This document shows positions 19,224 through 31,323 of a DNA stretch of 46,889 bases, piece by piece. The stretch's first letter is position 1. Every line of letters starts with the position of its first letter. The translations under genes were made by a program, and so were the position numbers. The DNA comes from Enterococcus faecalis 13-SD-W-01 (lineage in GTDB: Bacteria > Bacillota > Bacilli > Lactobacillales > Enterococcaceae). The DNA lies in contig KE351628.1 of assembly GCA_000415185.1 (NCBI GenBank), positions 1 to 46,889 of the forward strand, written 5' to 3'. The notes below the pieces were generated by a model. That model was given only the letters and a program-made list of their open reading frames with translations. It had not been told where the DNA came from and did no database searches.

Positions 19224-20045
19224 TTATTTTTTGCGTTTTTTCTTCGTATTCATCGCTTTTTGCAATGCGCGTTCTTTTTCTCTGATTTTACGTGCTTCTT
19301 CTTCACGCTCTCTGCGGATCTTGAACGGATTATTCAGCATCAACGTTTGCATTACTTGGAAAGCATTTGAGATTACCCAGTATAGTGAAAGACCGCTGGC
19401 TAGGTTGATACCCATTACCAAGATCATCAAAGGCATCGCAAAATTCATGATTTTTGTTGATGGATTTGATTCCAATTGGCTCATACTTGATAAGTACGTA
19501 CTTGCAAAAGTAAAGATAGCCGCCAAAACAGGTAAAATAAATGTCGGATCTGCCTCACCTAAGTTCAACCATAGGAAATGACCTTGTTTTAGTTCAGGCA
19601 CGCGGGAAATTGCTTGCCACAACGCCATCAAGATCGGCATCTGAACAAGAAGCGGTAAACAGCCGGCATATGGATTTACGCCATTTTCTGCATAGAGACG
19701 CTGCTGCTCTTCTCTTAATTTCGCTTGTGTATCTGGATCTTTTGACGCATATTCCTGCTGCAGAGCTTTCAGTTTCGGTTGAAGCTCTTGTGTTTTCCGC
19801 ATACTTTTCGTTTGGATATGCATCAAAGGAAGTAAAATCATTCGGATGACCAAGGTAAACAGGATGATCCCGATCCCAGCATTTCCAAATGATAAGAATT
19901 TGATTGCTTGAGCAAAATAATAAACGATGTATCGGTCCCACACACCTGTACTTTGCGCACTCACTTCTCCTGTGCCGCAACCTGATAGTACGAGGATCAA
20001 ACCGATGACTCCCATCATCAAAAGTAAACGTTTGTATTTCTTCAC
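19224..20045 (-). CDS. yidC: Membrane protein insertase YidC (OxaA, lipoprotein type)
   Basis: Protein of 273 aa. The N-terminal lipoprotein signal has the lipobox LVLSGC (cysteine at about 23). Five hydrophobic segments and a basic C-terminal tail (KKKRKK) that contacts ribosomes follow. The conserved [29 protein letters not shown] block carries the groove arginine, and [19 protein letters not shown] follows. It inserts membrane proteins alone or with Sec. It overlaps rnpA by 4 nt. Confidence 0.95.
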   Translation of the reverse strand: MKKYKRLLLMMGVIGLILVLSGCGTGEVSAQSTGVWDRYIVYYFAQAIKFLSFGNAGIGIILFTLVIRMILLPLMHIQTKSMRKTQELQPKLKALQQEYASKDPDTQAKLREEQQRLYAENGVNPYAGCLPLLVQMPILMALWQAISRVPELKQGHFLWLNLGEADPTFILPVLAAIFTFASTYLSSMSQLESNPSTKIMNFAMPLMILVMGINLASGLSLYWVISNAFQVMQTLMLNNPFKIRREREEEARKIREKERALQKAMNTKKKRKK

Positions 20046-20398
20046 GCTCTCTTTTCCTCTCTATTGATTATTTTTGCAAGTTTTAAGACATGGATTAGAT
20101 TTGAGCGAATCTCTGCATAAGTTAACTCTTTTGTACTTGGCCGTGCAATAACGATAAAATCCAATTCAGGATCGATTTCTTCTTTTATAGAATAAATCGC
20201 TGCACGTATTTTCCGTTTGACGTCATTTCGGCAGACTGCATTTCCGACTTTTTTGCCCACTGACAGACCAACTCTGAAATGCGGCTGGTTTTCTTTCGCG
20301 AGTTTATAAACGACGAATTTGCGGTTCGCAAAAGAAGCACCGGTTTGAAAAACGGTTTGGAACTCTTTTTCTTTTTTCACTCGATACGCTTTTTTCAT
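20042..20398 (-). CDS. rnpA: Ribonuclease P protein component
   Basis: Basic protein of 118 aa that assists the RNase P RNA in maturing tRNA 5' ends. It begins [20 protein letters not shown] and has the RNR motif region ([21 protein letters not shown]), where CRNDVKR stands for the usual RNRxKR. It then has the DFIVIARPS strand. It sits between rpmH and yidC. The rpmH terminator upstream probably lets only part of transcription through. Confidence 0.95.
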   Translation of the reverse strand: MKKAYRVKKEKEFQTVFQTGASFANRKFVVYKLAKENQPHFRVGLSVGKKVGNAVCRNDVKRKIRAAIYSIKEEIDPELDFIVIARPSTKELTYAEIRSNLIHVLKLAKIINREEKRA

Positions 20399-20484
20399 TT
20401 ATTTTCTTTCCTTTTCTATCTCTCACTTACGAAAACCATCATACCATATTTGGTTGACTCAATTCATCCTTTCCATAAAAAAGG

Positions 20485-20515
20485 ACATAAAAAAAAACCA
20501 CTGTAACCCCAGTGG
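20485..20515 (-). terminator. Terminator after rpmH
   Basis: CCACTG (20498-20503) and CAGTGG (20510-20515) form a short stem with a 6-nt loop. At least nine T's follow on the minus strand. It overlaps the distal end of the rpmH region and should attenuate rnpA. Confidence 0.8.
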
Positions 20516-20516
20516 C

Positions 20517-20651
20517 TTAAGCAGAAAGAACTTTTCTTCCTTTACGACGACGGCTTGCTAAAACACGACGACCGTTTTTAGTACTCATACGTTTACGGAA
20601 TCCGTGAACTTTTTGACGTTTACGTTTATTTGGTTGGTATGTTCTTTTCAT
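20517..20651 (-). CDS. rpmH: 50S ribosomal protein L34
   Basis: Protein of 44 aa beginning [19 protein letters not shown] and ending [11 protein letters not shown], the universal L34 pattern of very basic residues. The start at ATG 20651 has GGAGG upstream. It is the standard left neighbour of oriC/dnaA and has a near-consensus promoter at 20710-20739. Confidence 0.98.
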   Translation of the reverse strand: MKRTYQPNKRKRQKVHGFRKRMSTKNGRRVLASRRRKGRKVLSA

Positions 20652-20709
20652 CCTTATTCCACCTCCGAAAATCTTATCTATATCCTATTAAGTACAGACA
20701 TACTTTGAC

Positions 20710-20739
20710 ATTATAACGAGAAGTCGCTTGTTTTGTCAA
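20710..20739 (-). promoter_or_regulatory. rpmH promoter
   Basis: On the minus strand: TTGACA (20734-20739), an 18-bp spacer, and a perfect TATAAT (20710-20715), 58 nt before the rpmH start. Confidence 0.85.
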
Positions 20740-20764
20740 TACAAAATAGAAAGAGAATGTTGCC

Positions 20765-21115
20765 AAAGTTATCCACACGAAGAAAAATCACCCGTGCATA
20801 CATTGTGGATTGAGTTATGCACAGGCTTTTTTCCACAAAAGTTTTACTAAGGGTTTTACACAAATAAAGAGGGTGTAAAAAACGAAATCCACAGAACACT
20901 TTCTTCTTGTGGATTAGTCCCTTTAACAATTGGTACAAAAGAGAAAGTTATTAACAGTTACTTGTTAAAAAATAGTTTTTACCCGGAGTTTTCCACCTGT
21001 GAATTAAGCTTGTGGAAAACATTTTTCCCTGCTTGTTGATTTTCCATTTTTATTTTTCCCGTTTATGTGGATAATCTCATTAAAATTATTTTTTTATCTT
21101 AATTCTGTGGAAAAC
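20765..21115. other. oriC: oriC, upstream DnaA-box cluster (rpmH-dnaA intergenic)
   Basis: The 524-bp gap between rpmH and dnaA holds many DnaA boxes (consensus TTATNCACA). Exact matches are at 20769-20777 (+), 20815-20823 (+, with G at the variable position) and 21066-21074 (-). One-mismatch boxes are at 20829-20837, 20908-20916, 21011-21019 and 21106-21114, and weaker ones near 20804, 20885 and 20989. Together with the cluster after dnaA this gives a bipartite origin like that of B. subtilis. Boxes near 21066-21114 may also mediate dnaA autoregulation. Confidence 0.9.
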
Positions 21116-21175
21116 TTAGAAGAAAGATGATAAATTAGTACTAGCTATTTACTTTTTTAAAAAGGAGGAGGCCTC

Positions 21176-22507
21176 ATGGTATCCCTCGATGCTCTCTGGA
21201 CCGAACTAAAAACTGGTTATCAAAAGGATTTATCTCCTGCCAGTTACAATACCTGGATCGAAACAGCTGTCCCTCGCTCGCTGAAAAACAATCAGCTGGT
21301 ATTAGAGGTACCCAGTAAGATCCATAAAGAATATTGGGAAAAAAATCTCTCAACAAAAATCGTTGAACTAGGCTTCATGCTGACCGGCGATGAGATTATT
21401 CCTCGTTTCGTTACAGGCGATGAAGCTGACCAAGAAATCATTGAAGAAGCAGCGCCAAAAGCACCAACTGCTGATCCAAAGAAAAAAGCGATGCTGAATC
21501 CTAAATATACATTTGATACTTTCGTTATCGGGAAAGGCAACCAAATGGCCCATGCTGCAGCTTTAGTTGTTGCGGAAGATCCTGGTTCTATCTATAATCC
21601 GCTGTTCTTTTATGGTGGTGTCGGACTTGGTAAAACCCATTTGATGCACGCGATCGGCCATCAAATGCTGCTTAGCCAGCCAAATGCGAAAGTAAAATAT
21701 GTCAGCAGCGAAACATTTGCGAATGACTTTATCAATTCTATCCAAAACAAAACAGCAGAAGAATTCCGACAAGAATATCGAAATATTGATCTGCTGCTAG
21801 TAGATGACATTCAGTTTTTTGCTGAAAAAGAAGCAACCCAAGAAGAATTTTTCCATACATTCAATGCACTTTATAACGAAGGAAAGCAAATCGTTCTGAC
21901 AAGTGATCGTCTGCCAAATGAGATTCCTAAACTCCAAGAACGTTTGGTTTCGCGCTTTGCGTGGGGTCTTTCAGTTGATATCACACCGCCAGACCTTGAA
22001 ACACGTACAGCGATTTTGCGAAAAAAAGCGGCAGCTGAACGTTTGGAGATCCCAGATGACACACTAAGTTATATCGCGGGACAAATCGATTCGAATATCC
22101 GTGAACTTGAAGGTGCGTTGGTGCGTGTTCAAGCATTCGCTACAATGAATAGTGCAGATATCACAACAAGTTTGGCAGCTGATGCACTAAAAACATTGAA
22201 ATCAGGAAAAGGGCACAATCAATTGTCGATTTTGCAGATCCAAGAAGAAGTGGCGAAATATTATCACATCCAATTGAAAGATCTAAAAGGGAAAAAACGG
22301 GTCAAATCCATCGTTGTTCCTCGACAAATCGCAATGTACCTTGCTCGAGAGCTGACAGACAGTTCATTACCGAAGATCGGTGCTGAATTTGGCGGCAAAG
22401 ATCATACAACAGTCATCCATGCGCATGAAAAGATCCAGCAATTGATGGATTCAAGTGCAAGTATGCAAAATGAAGTTTCAGAGATCAAAAATTTTCTTTT
22501 AAATTAG
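21176..22507 (+). CDS. dnaA: Chromosomal replication initiator protein DnaA
   Basis: AAA+ initiator of 443 aa. Domain I (about 1-80) starts [28 protein letters not shown], and domain II is a short linker. Domain III contains Walker [16 protein letters not shown], Walker [11 protein letters not shown] and the sensor region. Domain IV ends with the DnaA-box-binding signature [23 protein letters not shown]. The start at ATG 21176 has AAAGGAGGAGG upstream. DnaA-box clusters flank both sides, as expected for origin-linked dnaA. Confidence 0.99.
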   Translation: MVSLDALWTELKTGYQKDLSPASYNTWIETAVPRSLKNNQLVLEVPSKIHKEYWEKNLSTKIVELGFMLTGDEIIPRFVTGDEADQEIIEEAAPKAPTADPKKKAMLNPKYTFDTFVIGKGNQMAHAAALVVAEDPGSIYNPLFFYGGVGLGKTHLMHAIGHQMLLSQPNAKVKYVSSETFANDFINSIQNKTAEEFRQEYRNIDLLLVDDIQFFAEKEATQEEFFHTFNALYNEGKQIVLTSDRLPNEIPKLQERLVSRFAWGLSVDITPPDLETRTAILRKKAAAERLEIPDDTLSYIAGQIDSNIRELEGALVRVQAFATMNSADITTSLAADALKTLKSGKGHNQLSILQIQEEVAKYYHIQLKDLKGKKRVKSIVVPRQIAMYLARELTDSSLPKIGAEFGGKDHTTVIHAHEKIQQLMDSSASMQNEVSEIKNFLLN

Positions 22508-22650
22508 CTTGTGGATAGTACCGGATTTTTCCCAAAAGTTTTCCACACGATATCCACAAGGCTTTTTCTTTGAGAATCTTTGATTTTTTTAGTTTTCCAC
22601 AGAATTAACAGCACCTATTACTTTTATTATTTATATATACTAATAATAAA
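22508..22650. other. oriC: oriC, downstream cluster with DnaA-trio and unwinding element
   Basis: DnaA boxes lie at 22510-22518 (-), 22539-22547, 22550-22558 and 22593-22601 (+), mostly one mismatch from consensus. Immediately after the last box, 22615-22631 reads as stepwise trinucleotides on the complementary strand (3'-GAT-AAT-GAA-AAT-AAT), the layout of a DnaA-trio. A very AT-rich tract (22621-22660) follows as the likely unwinding element. The order box, short spacer, trio and AT-rich DNA matches the B. subtilis basal unwinding system. Confidence 0.85.
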
Positions 22651-22674
22651 TATAACTACCAAAGGAGATTCATT

Positions 22675-23805
22675 ATGAAAGTTACGTTAAATCGAGCAAG
22701 TTTTATGCAAGAGTTGCAAACTGTTCAGCGCGCTATTTCAAGTAAAACGACTATTCCTATTTTGACTGGGGTAAAAATCACTTTATCTTCAGAAGGATTG
22801 ACCTTGACTGGGAGCAATGCGGATATTTCTATTGAAACTTTCTTGTCTTCTGATAATGAAAAAGCCCAAATGCAGATCGAATCAACTGGTTCAATCGTTT
22901 TACAGGCGCGTTTTTTCAGCGAAATCATCCGTAAATTGCCAGAAGATACTTTTACACTAGAAGTTTTAGAAAACAAACAAGTAGCAATCACATCAGGTAA
23001 AGCAAACTTTACTGTAAATGGATTAGATGCCGATAATTATCCGCATTTGCCTGTAGTAGAGAGCCAAAACCAAATCAAATTACCTGTCCATGTTTTGACA
23101 AAATTGATCAATGAAACTGTTTTTGCCGTTTCTCAACACGAAAGCAGACCGATTTTAACAGGGGTCCACTTTATCTTGTCTAATCAATCCTTGTTGGCTG
23201 TAGCTACTGATTCACATCGTCTAAGCCAGCGTGTGATCCCAATTGAACAAGCAGCAGATCAATTTGATATTGTTATTCCAGGAAAAAGTTTGACAGAATT
23301 ATCTCGTTCTTTGACAAATGAAGAAGAAATCGTTGAAATCAGCATCATGGAAAACCAAGTGCTGTTCAAAACAGAGACAATGTTCTTCTATTCTCGATTA
23401 TTGGAAGGGAATTACCCTGACACAAACCGTTTGATTCCTTCAAGCTTCAATACAGAAATCGAATTTTCTGTTCCAAGTTTCTTAGCAGCGATCGAACGTG
23501 CTTCTTTGCTATCCCATGAAGGCAGAAATAACATTGTACGTTTGTCTATTTCTTCTGATTCCGTTATTTTGTATGGAAATTCTCCTGAAATCGGGAAAGT
23601 AGAAGAAAGCTTGTCTTATGAATCAAGCAGCGGCGACCCATTAGAAATCTCATTCAACCCTGATTACATGAAAGCTGCATTACGCGCATTTGGCGATATG
23701 AGCATCAAAATCAAATTTATCTCATCTATTCGTCCATTTACGCTGGAACCAACGGAAGACGGCGTTCAATTTATTCAGCTGATTACACCAGTCCGCACGA
23801 ATTAA
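22675..23805 (+). CDS. dnaN: DNA polymerase III beta subunit (sliding clamp)
   Basis: Protein of 376 aa; the homodimeric ring clamp that tethers polymerase III and other DNA enzymes. It shows three repeated clamp domains, with ISSKTTIPILTGVKI and FAVSQHESRPILTGVHF as equivalent N-terminal repeat motifs. The C-terminal sequence ends FIQLITPVRTN, where bacterial clamps usually read PMR. The start at ATG 22675 has AAAGGAG upstream. The gene is preceded by the origin unwinding region and followed by a terminator. Confidence 0.97.
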   Translation: MKVTLNRASFMQELQTVQRAISSKTTIPILTGVKITLSSEGLTLTGSNADISIETFLSSDNEKAQMQIESTGSIVLQARFFSEIIRKLPEDTFTLEVLENKQVAITSGKANFTVNGLDADNYPHLPVVESQNQIKLPVHVLTKLINETVFAVSQHESRPILTGVHFILSNQSLLAVATDSHRLSQRVIPIEQAADQFDIVIPGKSLTELSRSLTNEEEIVEISIMENQVLFKTETMFFYSRLLEGNYPDTNRLIPSSFNTEIEFSVPSFLAAIERASLLSHEGRNNIVRLSISSDSVILYGNSPEIGKVEESLSYESSSGDPLEISFNPDYMKAALRAFGDMSIKIKFISSIRPFTLEPTEDGVQFIQLITPVRTN

Positions 23806-23864
23806 TCTGGGATTTTTCACACTTTTTGAAAAATGAACTGAAAAAAAATAGAAAAAAGAATCTT

Positions 23865-23911
23865 GAAACAGAAAGCCATAAAATCACTTTTAAGGCTTTC
23901 TGTTTCTTTTT
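23865..23911 (+). terminator. Terminator after dnaN
   Basis: GAAACAGAAAGCC (23865-23877) pairs with GGCTTTCTGTTTC (23894-23906), a 13-bp perfect stem followed by T's. Confidence 0.9.
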
Positions 23912-23968
23912 ATTCAAAATACCTTTTTTCGCTTAAATCGTCTTATATCCAAAAATATACGTATGAAT

Positions 23969-23997
23969 TTGTTTTCTTGGGCAAAAAAAGGTATAAT
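23969..23997 (+). promoter_or_regulatory. Promoter of the yaaA-recF-gyrB-gyrA operon
   Basis: TTGTTT (23969-23974), a 17-bp spacer, and a perfect TATAAT (23992-23997), about 37 nt before yaaA. Confidence 0.75.
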
Positions 23998-24033
23998 ATA
24001 CATATGTTGAAAATTGAAAATGAGGGATGAGCT

Positions 24034-24262
24034 TTGAAACAACAAATCGTTTTGGAAACGGATTACATGACACTCGGTCAAATGCTGAAAGAAGCGACGA
24101 TCATCAGCAGCGGAGGCCAGGCAAAATGGTTTTTAGCTGAAAATACCGTTTATGTTGATGGAGAACCAGAAAATCGTCGCGGTAGAAAACTTTATCCCGG
24201 AATGATTGTTGAAGTTCCAGATGTCGGAACTTTTTTTATGGTAAAAAAAGGAAATCAATCAA

Positions 24263-24276
<14 letters not shown>
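24034..24276 (+). CDS. yaaA: S4-domain protein YaaA (RlbA)
   Basis: Protein of 80 aa in the S4 RNA-binding family. It contains ISSGGQAKWFLAENTVYVDGEPENRRGRKLYPG, the typical S4 fold with a conserved GGxAK and RRGRKL. Its position between dnaN and recF is standard in Firmicutes. The start is TTG 24034 with GAGGGATGAG upstream. It overlaps recF by 14 nt, suggesting translational coupling. The RNA target is not known from the sequence. Confidence 0.9.
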
Positions 24277-27333
<3,057 letters not shown>

Positions 27334-27352
27334 TCGAAAAGGAGGAAAAATC

Positions 27353-29845
27353 GTGAGTGAAGAAATCAGAGAAAATATCCATGATGTCAATTTAAGCAGT
27401 GAAATGAAAAACTCCTTTATCGATTACGCGATGAGTGTTATCGTCGCTCGTGCTTTGCCAGATGTACGGGATGGATTAAAACCTGTCCACCGCCGTATTT
27501 TGTACGGAATGAATGAACTAGGAGTCACACCAGATAAACCACATAAAAAATCAGCCAGAATCGTCGGGGATGTTATGGGTAAATACCATCCCCATGGCGA
27601 CAGCGCGATTTATGAATCAATGGTCCGGATGGCACAGCCGTTCAGCTACCGCTACATGCTGGTAGACGGACACGGAAACTTTGGATCGGTCGATGGAGAC
27701 GGCGCTGCGGCGATGCGTTATACGGAAGCACGTATGAGCAAAATCGCCACAGAGATGCTGCGCGACATCAACAAAAACACGGTAGATTTCCAAAGCAACT
27801 ACGATGATACAGAAAGAGAGCCACAAGTACTGCCAGCACGTTTCCCTAATCTTCTTGTCAATGGAACAACAGGGATTGCGGTAGGTATGGCTACAAATAT
27901 CCCACCGCATAATTTATCGGAAGTTGTGGCTGCGATTGATCTTTTGATGGACAATCCTGACGTAACGACCCATGAATTGATGGAAGTCTTGCCTGGACCA
28001 GATTTCCCTACTGGCGGTTTAGTTATGGGTAAATCAGGGATCCGAAGAGCTTATGAGACAGGTAAAGGTTCGATTACTGTCCGTGCCCGTGTTGAAATCA
28101 CAGAGATGCCTAACGGAAAAGAACGGATCTTAGTAACGGAATTGCCTTACATGGTCAATAAAGCGAAATTGATCGAACGTATTTCAGAACTTCATCGTGA
28201 CAAACGAATTGAAGGAATCACTGATTTACGCGATGAATCATCCAGAGAAGGTATGCGGATCGTGATCGATGTTCGACGCGACGCAAGCGCATCTGTTATT
28301 TTAAATAACTTATACAAACTTACTTCTTTGCAAAACTCATTTGGTTTCAACATGCTGGCTATCGAAAAAGGCGTGCCGAAAGTCTTGAGTTTAAAACAAA
28401 TTTTAGAAAATTATGTGGAACATCAACGCGAAGTTATCACTCGCCGGACGATTTTCGAAAAAGACAAAGCAGAAGCACGCGCACATATCCTAGAAGGTCT
28501 GCGTATCGCTTTGGATCATATTGATGAGATTATTGCAATCATTCGCGGTTCGAAATCCGATGATGAAGCAAAAAGTACAATGATCGAACGTTTCGAGTTA
28601 TCAGATCGTCAAGCGCAAGCCATTTTAGATATGCGTTTGCGTCGTTTGACTGGTTTGGAACGAGAAAAAATCGAAAATGAATACCAAGAATTATTAAAAC
28701 TGATTGCTGATTTAGCAGATATTTTGGCACGTCCAGAGCGTGTATCCGAAATCATCCGCACAGAATTAGCTGAGTTGAATCAACGTTTTGGCGACAAACG
28801 CCGCACGGAACTTCTTGTCGGTGAAGTCTTAAGTCTAGAAGACGAAGATTTGATCGAAGAAGAAGAAATCGTGATTACATTGACTAATAACGGCTACATC
28901 AAACGTGTAGCAAACAATGAATTCCGTGCACAAAGACGTGGTGGCCGCGGTGTCCAAGGAATGGGTGTCCATGACGACGACTTCGTGAAAAATCTGGTTT
29001 CTTGTTCGACTCATGATACATTGCTGTTCTTTACGAATAACGGCAAAGTTTATCGTGCAAAAGGATATGAGATCCCAGAATACGGCCGCACAGCTAAAGG
29101 AATCCCTGTAATCAACTTGCTAGGAATCGATTCAAGCGAAAACATCCAAGCAATCATCTCTGTATCTGGACAAGCAGAAGAAGGACATTATTTATTCTTC
29201 ACTACTCGCTTAGGAACAGTGAAACGTACCTCAGTCACAGCCTTCTCAAATATCCGAAGCAACGGTTTGATTGCTATTGGTTTGAAAGACGAAGATGAAT
29301 TAGTCAATGTATTGATGACAGATGGCCAATCAAACATCATTATCGGTACTCACGATGGCTACTCTGCAACGTTCAAAGAAGAAGCCGTTCGCGATATGGG
29401 ACGTACAGCATCTGGCGTTCGCGGGATTCGCTTGAGAGAGAATGATTACGTCGTTGGAGCAGCCTTGATGAAAGAAGACCGTGAAGTTCTTGTCATCACA
29501 GAAAAAGGTTACGGAAAACGAACAAAAGTTTCTGAGTATCCTGTAAAAGGTCGTGGCGGTAAAGGGATCAAAACTGCGAATATCACTGAGAAAAATGGAC
29601 CATTGGCAGGTTTGACAACTGTAACTGGCGACGAAGATATCATGTTGATCACAGACAAAGGCGTCATCATCCGTTTCAATGCGGCAACTGTTTCTCAAAC
29701 AGGCCGTTCTACATTAGGTGTTCGCTTGATGAAAATGGAAAATGAGACAAAAGTTGTGACAATGGCAACCGTTGAACCAGAAGCAGCAGAAGAAGCACCA
29801 GAAAGCGCCGAAACAGAAAATCCAGAAACAACCGAAGATAAGTAA
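27353..29845 (+). CDS. gyrA: DNA gyrase subunit A
   Basis: DNA-breaking subunit of 830 aa. The active tyrosine is Y123 in AMRYTEARM. The quinolone region [14 protein letters not shown] has S84 and E88 (E. coli 83/87), the residues expected in susceptible strains. The C-terminal beta-pinwheel (about 500-810) includes a GyrA box (QRRGGRG), and the last ~20 residues are an acidic tail. The start is GTG 27353 with AAGGAGGA upstream. No clear terminator follows before the rpsF promoter. Confidence 0.98.
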   Translation: MSEEIRENIHDVNLSSEMKNSFIDYAMSVIVARALPDVRDGLKPVHRRILYGMNELGVTPDKPHKKSARIVGDVMGKYHPHGDSAIYESMVRMAQPFSYRYMLVDGHGNFGSVDGDGAAAMRYTEARMSKIATEMLRDINKNTVDFQSNYDDTEREPQVLPARFPNLLVNGTTGIAVGMATNIPPHNLSEVVAAIDLLMDNPDVTTHELMEVLPGPDFPTGGLVMGKSGIRRAYETGKGSITVRARVEITEMPNGKERILVTELPYMVNKAKLIERISELHRDKRIEGITDLRDESSREGMRIVIDVRRDASASVILNNLYKLTSLQNSFGFNMLAIEKGVPKVLSLKQILENYVEHQREVITRRTIFEKDKAEARAHILEGLRIALDHIDEIIAIIRGSKSDDEAKSTMIERFELSDRQAQAILDMRLRRLTGLEREKIENEYQELLKLIADLADILARPERVSEIIRTELAELNQRFGDKRRTELLVGEVLSLEDEDLIEEEEIVITLTNNGYIKRVANNEFRAQRRGGRGVQGMGVHDDDFVKNLVSCSTHDTLLFFTNNGKVYRAKGYEIPEYGRTAKGIPVINLLGIDSSENIQAIISVSGQAEEGHYLFFTTRLGTVKRTSVTAFSNIRSNGLIAIGLKDEDELVNVLMTDGQSNIIIGTHDGYSATFKEEAVRDMGRTASGVRGIRLRENDYVVGAALMKEDREVLVITEKGYGKRTKVSEYPVKGRGGKGIKTANITEKNGPLAGLTTVTGDEDIMLITDKGVIIRFNAATVSQTGRSTLGVRLMKMENETKVVTMATVEPEAAEEAPESAETENPETTEDK

Positions 29846-29874
29846 AACTTAAAATTATTTATTTCTGAGTTTTA

Positions 29875-29903
29875 TTGCTTTTTCAATTGAAGTCATGTAT
29901 AAT
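29875..29903 (+). promoter_or_regulatory. Promoter of rpsF-ssb-rpsR
   Basis: TTGCTT (29875-29880), a 17-bp spacer, and TATAAT (29898-29903), giving a leader of about 75 nt. Confidence 0.8.
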
Positions 29904-29904
29904 C

Positions 29905-29957
29905 AAGGATCGTGGGTAGTCTATACTCACGATCCTTGCTCTTAGAAAACTAAGAGC
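29905..29957 (+). promoter_or_regulatory. Two-hairpin leader upstream of rpsF
   Basis: A first hairpin pairs AAGGATCGTG (29905-29914) with CACGATCCTT (29928-29937); a second pairs GCTCTTAG (29938-29945) with CTAAGAGC (29950-29957). They abut in the 5' leader and neither has a T run, so they are unlikely to be terminators. Autoregulation by the S6:S18 complex is known for this operon in other bacteria. I do not see its CCG bulge motif clearly here, so a regulatory role is inference. Confidence 0.5.
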
Positions 29958-29985
29958 CTGAAGTCCATAGGGAGGTGAAAAATCA

Positions 29986-30285
29986 ATGGAAAATACGAAA
30001 TATGAAATCATGTACATTATTCGTCCAAACATTGATGAAGAAGCGAAAACTGCTTTAATCGAACGTTTCGATACAATCTTGAAAGATAATGGAGCTGAAG
30101 TTCTAGAATCTAAAGATTGGGAAAAACGCCGTCTAGCGTATGAAATGAACGGTTACCGTGAAGGTATCTATCACATCGTTAAAGTATCTTCTCCATCAAG
30201 CGCAGGCGCAATCAACGAGTTTGACCGTCTTGCTAAAATCAATGATGACATTATCCGTCACATGATTATTAAAGAAGAAGCTTAA
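29986..30285 (+). CDS. rpsF: 30S ribosomal protein S6
   Basis: Protein of 99 aa: [21 protein letters not shown] with the beta-alpha-beta fold and the [22 protein letters not shown] block diagnostic of S6. It binds S18 in the platform of the small subunit. It is first in rpsF-ssb-rpsR and has GGGAGGTG upstream. A perfect parS follows its stop codon. Confidence 0.98.
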   Translation: MENTKYEIMYIIRPNIDEEAKTALIERFDTILKDNGAEVLESKDWEKRRLAYEMNGYREGIYHIVKVSSPSSAGAINEFDRLAKINDDIIRHMIIKEEA

Positions 30286-30289
30286 TGTT

Positions 30290-30305
30290 TGTTTCACGTG
30301 AAACA
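30290..30305 (+). other. parS: parS site between rpsF and ssb
   Basis: An exact match to the 16-bp palindrome TGTTTCACGTGAAACA, the ParB/Spo0J nucleation site. It lies about 8 kb from dnaA in a 45-bp gap inside an operon. ParB bound here might also affect transcription of ssb-rpsR; that is speculation. Confidence 0.95.
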
Positions 30306-30330
30306 AAAACGATGAGAGGAGATGACTATT

Positions 30331-30849
30331 TTGATTAATAACGTTGTATTAGTTGGACGTTTGACCAAAGATCCAGACTTGCGTTATACATCTAGTGGAA
30401 CTGCTGTTGCAACATTCACTTTAGCTGTGAATCGTAATTTTACGAATCAGAATGGAGACCGCGAGGCAGACTTTATCAACTGTGTAATTTGGCGTAAATC
30501 TGCTGAAACGTTGGCAAACTATGCTCGTAAAGGGACACTTTTGGGTGTTACCGGACGTATTCAAACTCGTTCTTATGATAATCAACAGGGTCAAAGAGTA
30601 TATGTGACAGAAATTGTTGCTGAAAACTTCCAATTATTGGAATCACGTACAGCATCTGAGAACCGTCAACAAACTGGCGGCTATCAACAAAATTCTGGAC
30701 AATCATCTGCTAACTTTGGCGGTGGTAGCAACTTTAATCAATCATCTCAATCATCCAACGGTATGCCTGATTTTGATCGCGATAATTCTGATCCATTTGG
30801 TTCAGGAGGATCAACGATCGACATTTCAGATGATGATCTACCATTCTAA
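30331..30849 (+). CDS. ssb: Single-stranded DNA-binding protein
   Basis: Protein of 172 aa. The N-terminal OB fold (about 1-105) starts [27 protein letters not shown] Gly/Gln/Asn/Ser-rich disordered linker follows, and the C-terminal tip DISDDDLPF recruits partner proteins. I chose TTG 30331 because the ribosome site GAGAGGAG ends about 9 nt before it. The ATG at 30322 would sit directly on that site, and family members begin at the equivalent M-x-N-x-V. Confidence 0.93.
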   Translation: MINNVVLVGRLTKDPDLRYTSSGTAVATFTLAVNRNFTNQNGDREADFINCVIWRKSAETLANYARKGTLLGVTGRIQTRSYDNQQGQRVYVTEIVAENFQLLESRTASENRQQTGGYQQNSGQSSANFGGGSNFNQSSQSSNGMPDFDRDNSDPFGSGGSTIDISDDDLPF

Positions 30850-30874
30850 ACGAATTTGATAGGAGGGAAATAGA

Positions 30875-31111
30875 ATGGCACAACAAAGAAGAGGCGGACG
30901 TAAACGTCGTAAAGTAGACTATATCGCTGCTAATCATATTGAATACATCGATTATAAAGATATCGAATTGCTAAAAAGATTTATCTCAGAACGTGGTAAA
31001 ATTTTACCTCGTCGTGTAACAGGTACAGGCGCTAAAAACCAACGTAAACTTACAGTTGCAATCAAGCGCGCACGTATCATGGGATTACTTCCTTTCGTTA
31101 GCGAAGACTAA
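30875..31111 (+). CDS. rpsR: 30S ribosomal protein S18
   Basis: Protein of 78 aa. The basic N-terminus ([12 protein letters not shown]) is followed by the S18 signature region [27 protein letters not shown] and ends in [23 protein letters not shown] lies upstream. It is the last gene of the rpsF operon and is followed by a strong terminator. Confidence 0.98.
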   Translation: MAQQRRGGRKRRKVDYIAANHIEYIDYKDIELLKRFISERGKILPRRVTGTGAKNQRKLTVAIKRARIMGLLPFVSED

Positions 31112-31125
31112 TCTTTGAGAATAGA

Positions 31126-31169
31126 ACTGCAGACAGCTTTCCTTGAGTGAAGGCGGTCTGCAGTTTTTT
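31126..31169 (+). terminator. Terminator after rpsR
   Basis: CTGCAGAC (31127-31134) pairs with GTCTGCAG (31156-31163), with an inner CCTT/AAGG extension, followed by six T's. Confidence 0.9.
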
Positions 31170-31323
31170 CGTCTGATGTATTTTCAAAAAATAGATATAT
31201 AATTGTTATTGAAAATTTTCTGCAAACATATTTCATGGCGCCTCTTCGTTATTTAGAAATGAATTTTAGTTGTATGCCCAAAGTTATGGTAAAATTAAAC
31301 TAATCATGTACGGGAGGAAGAAT

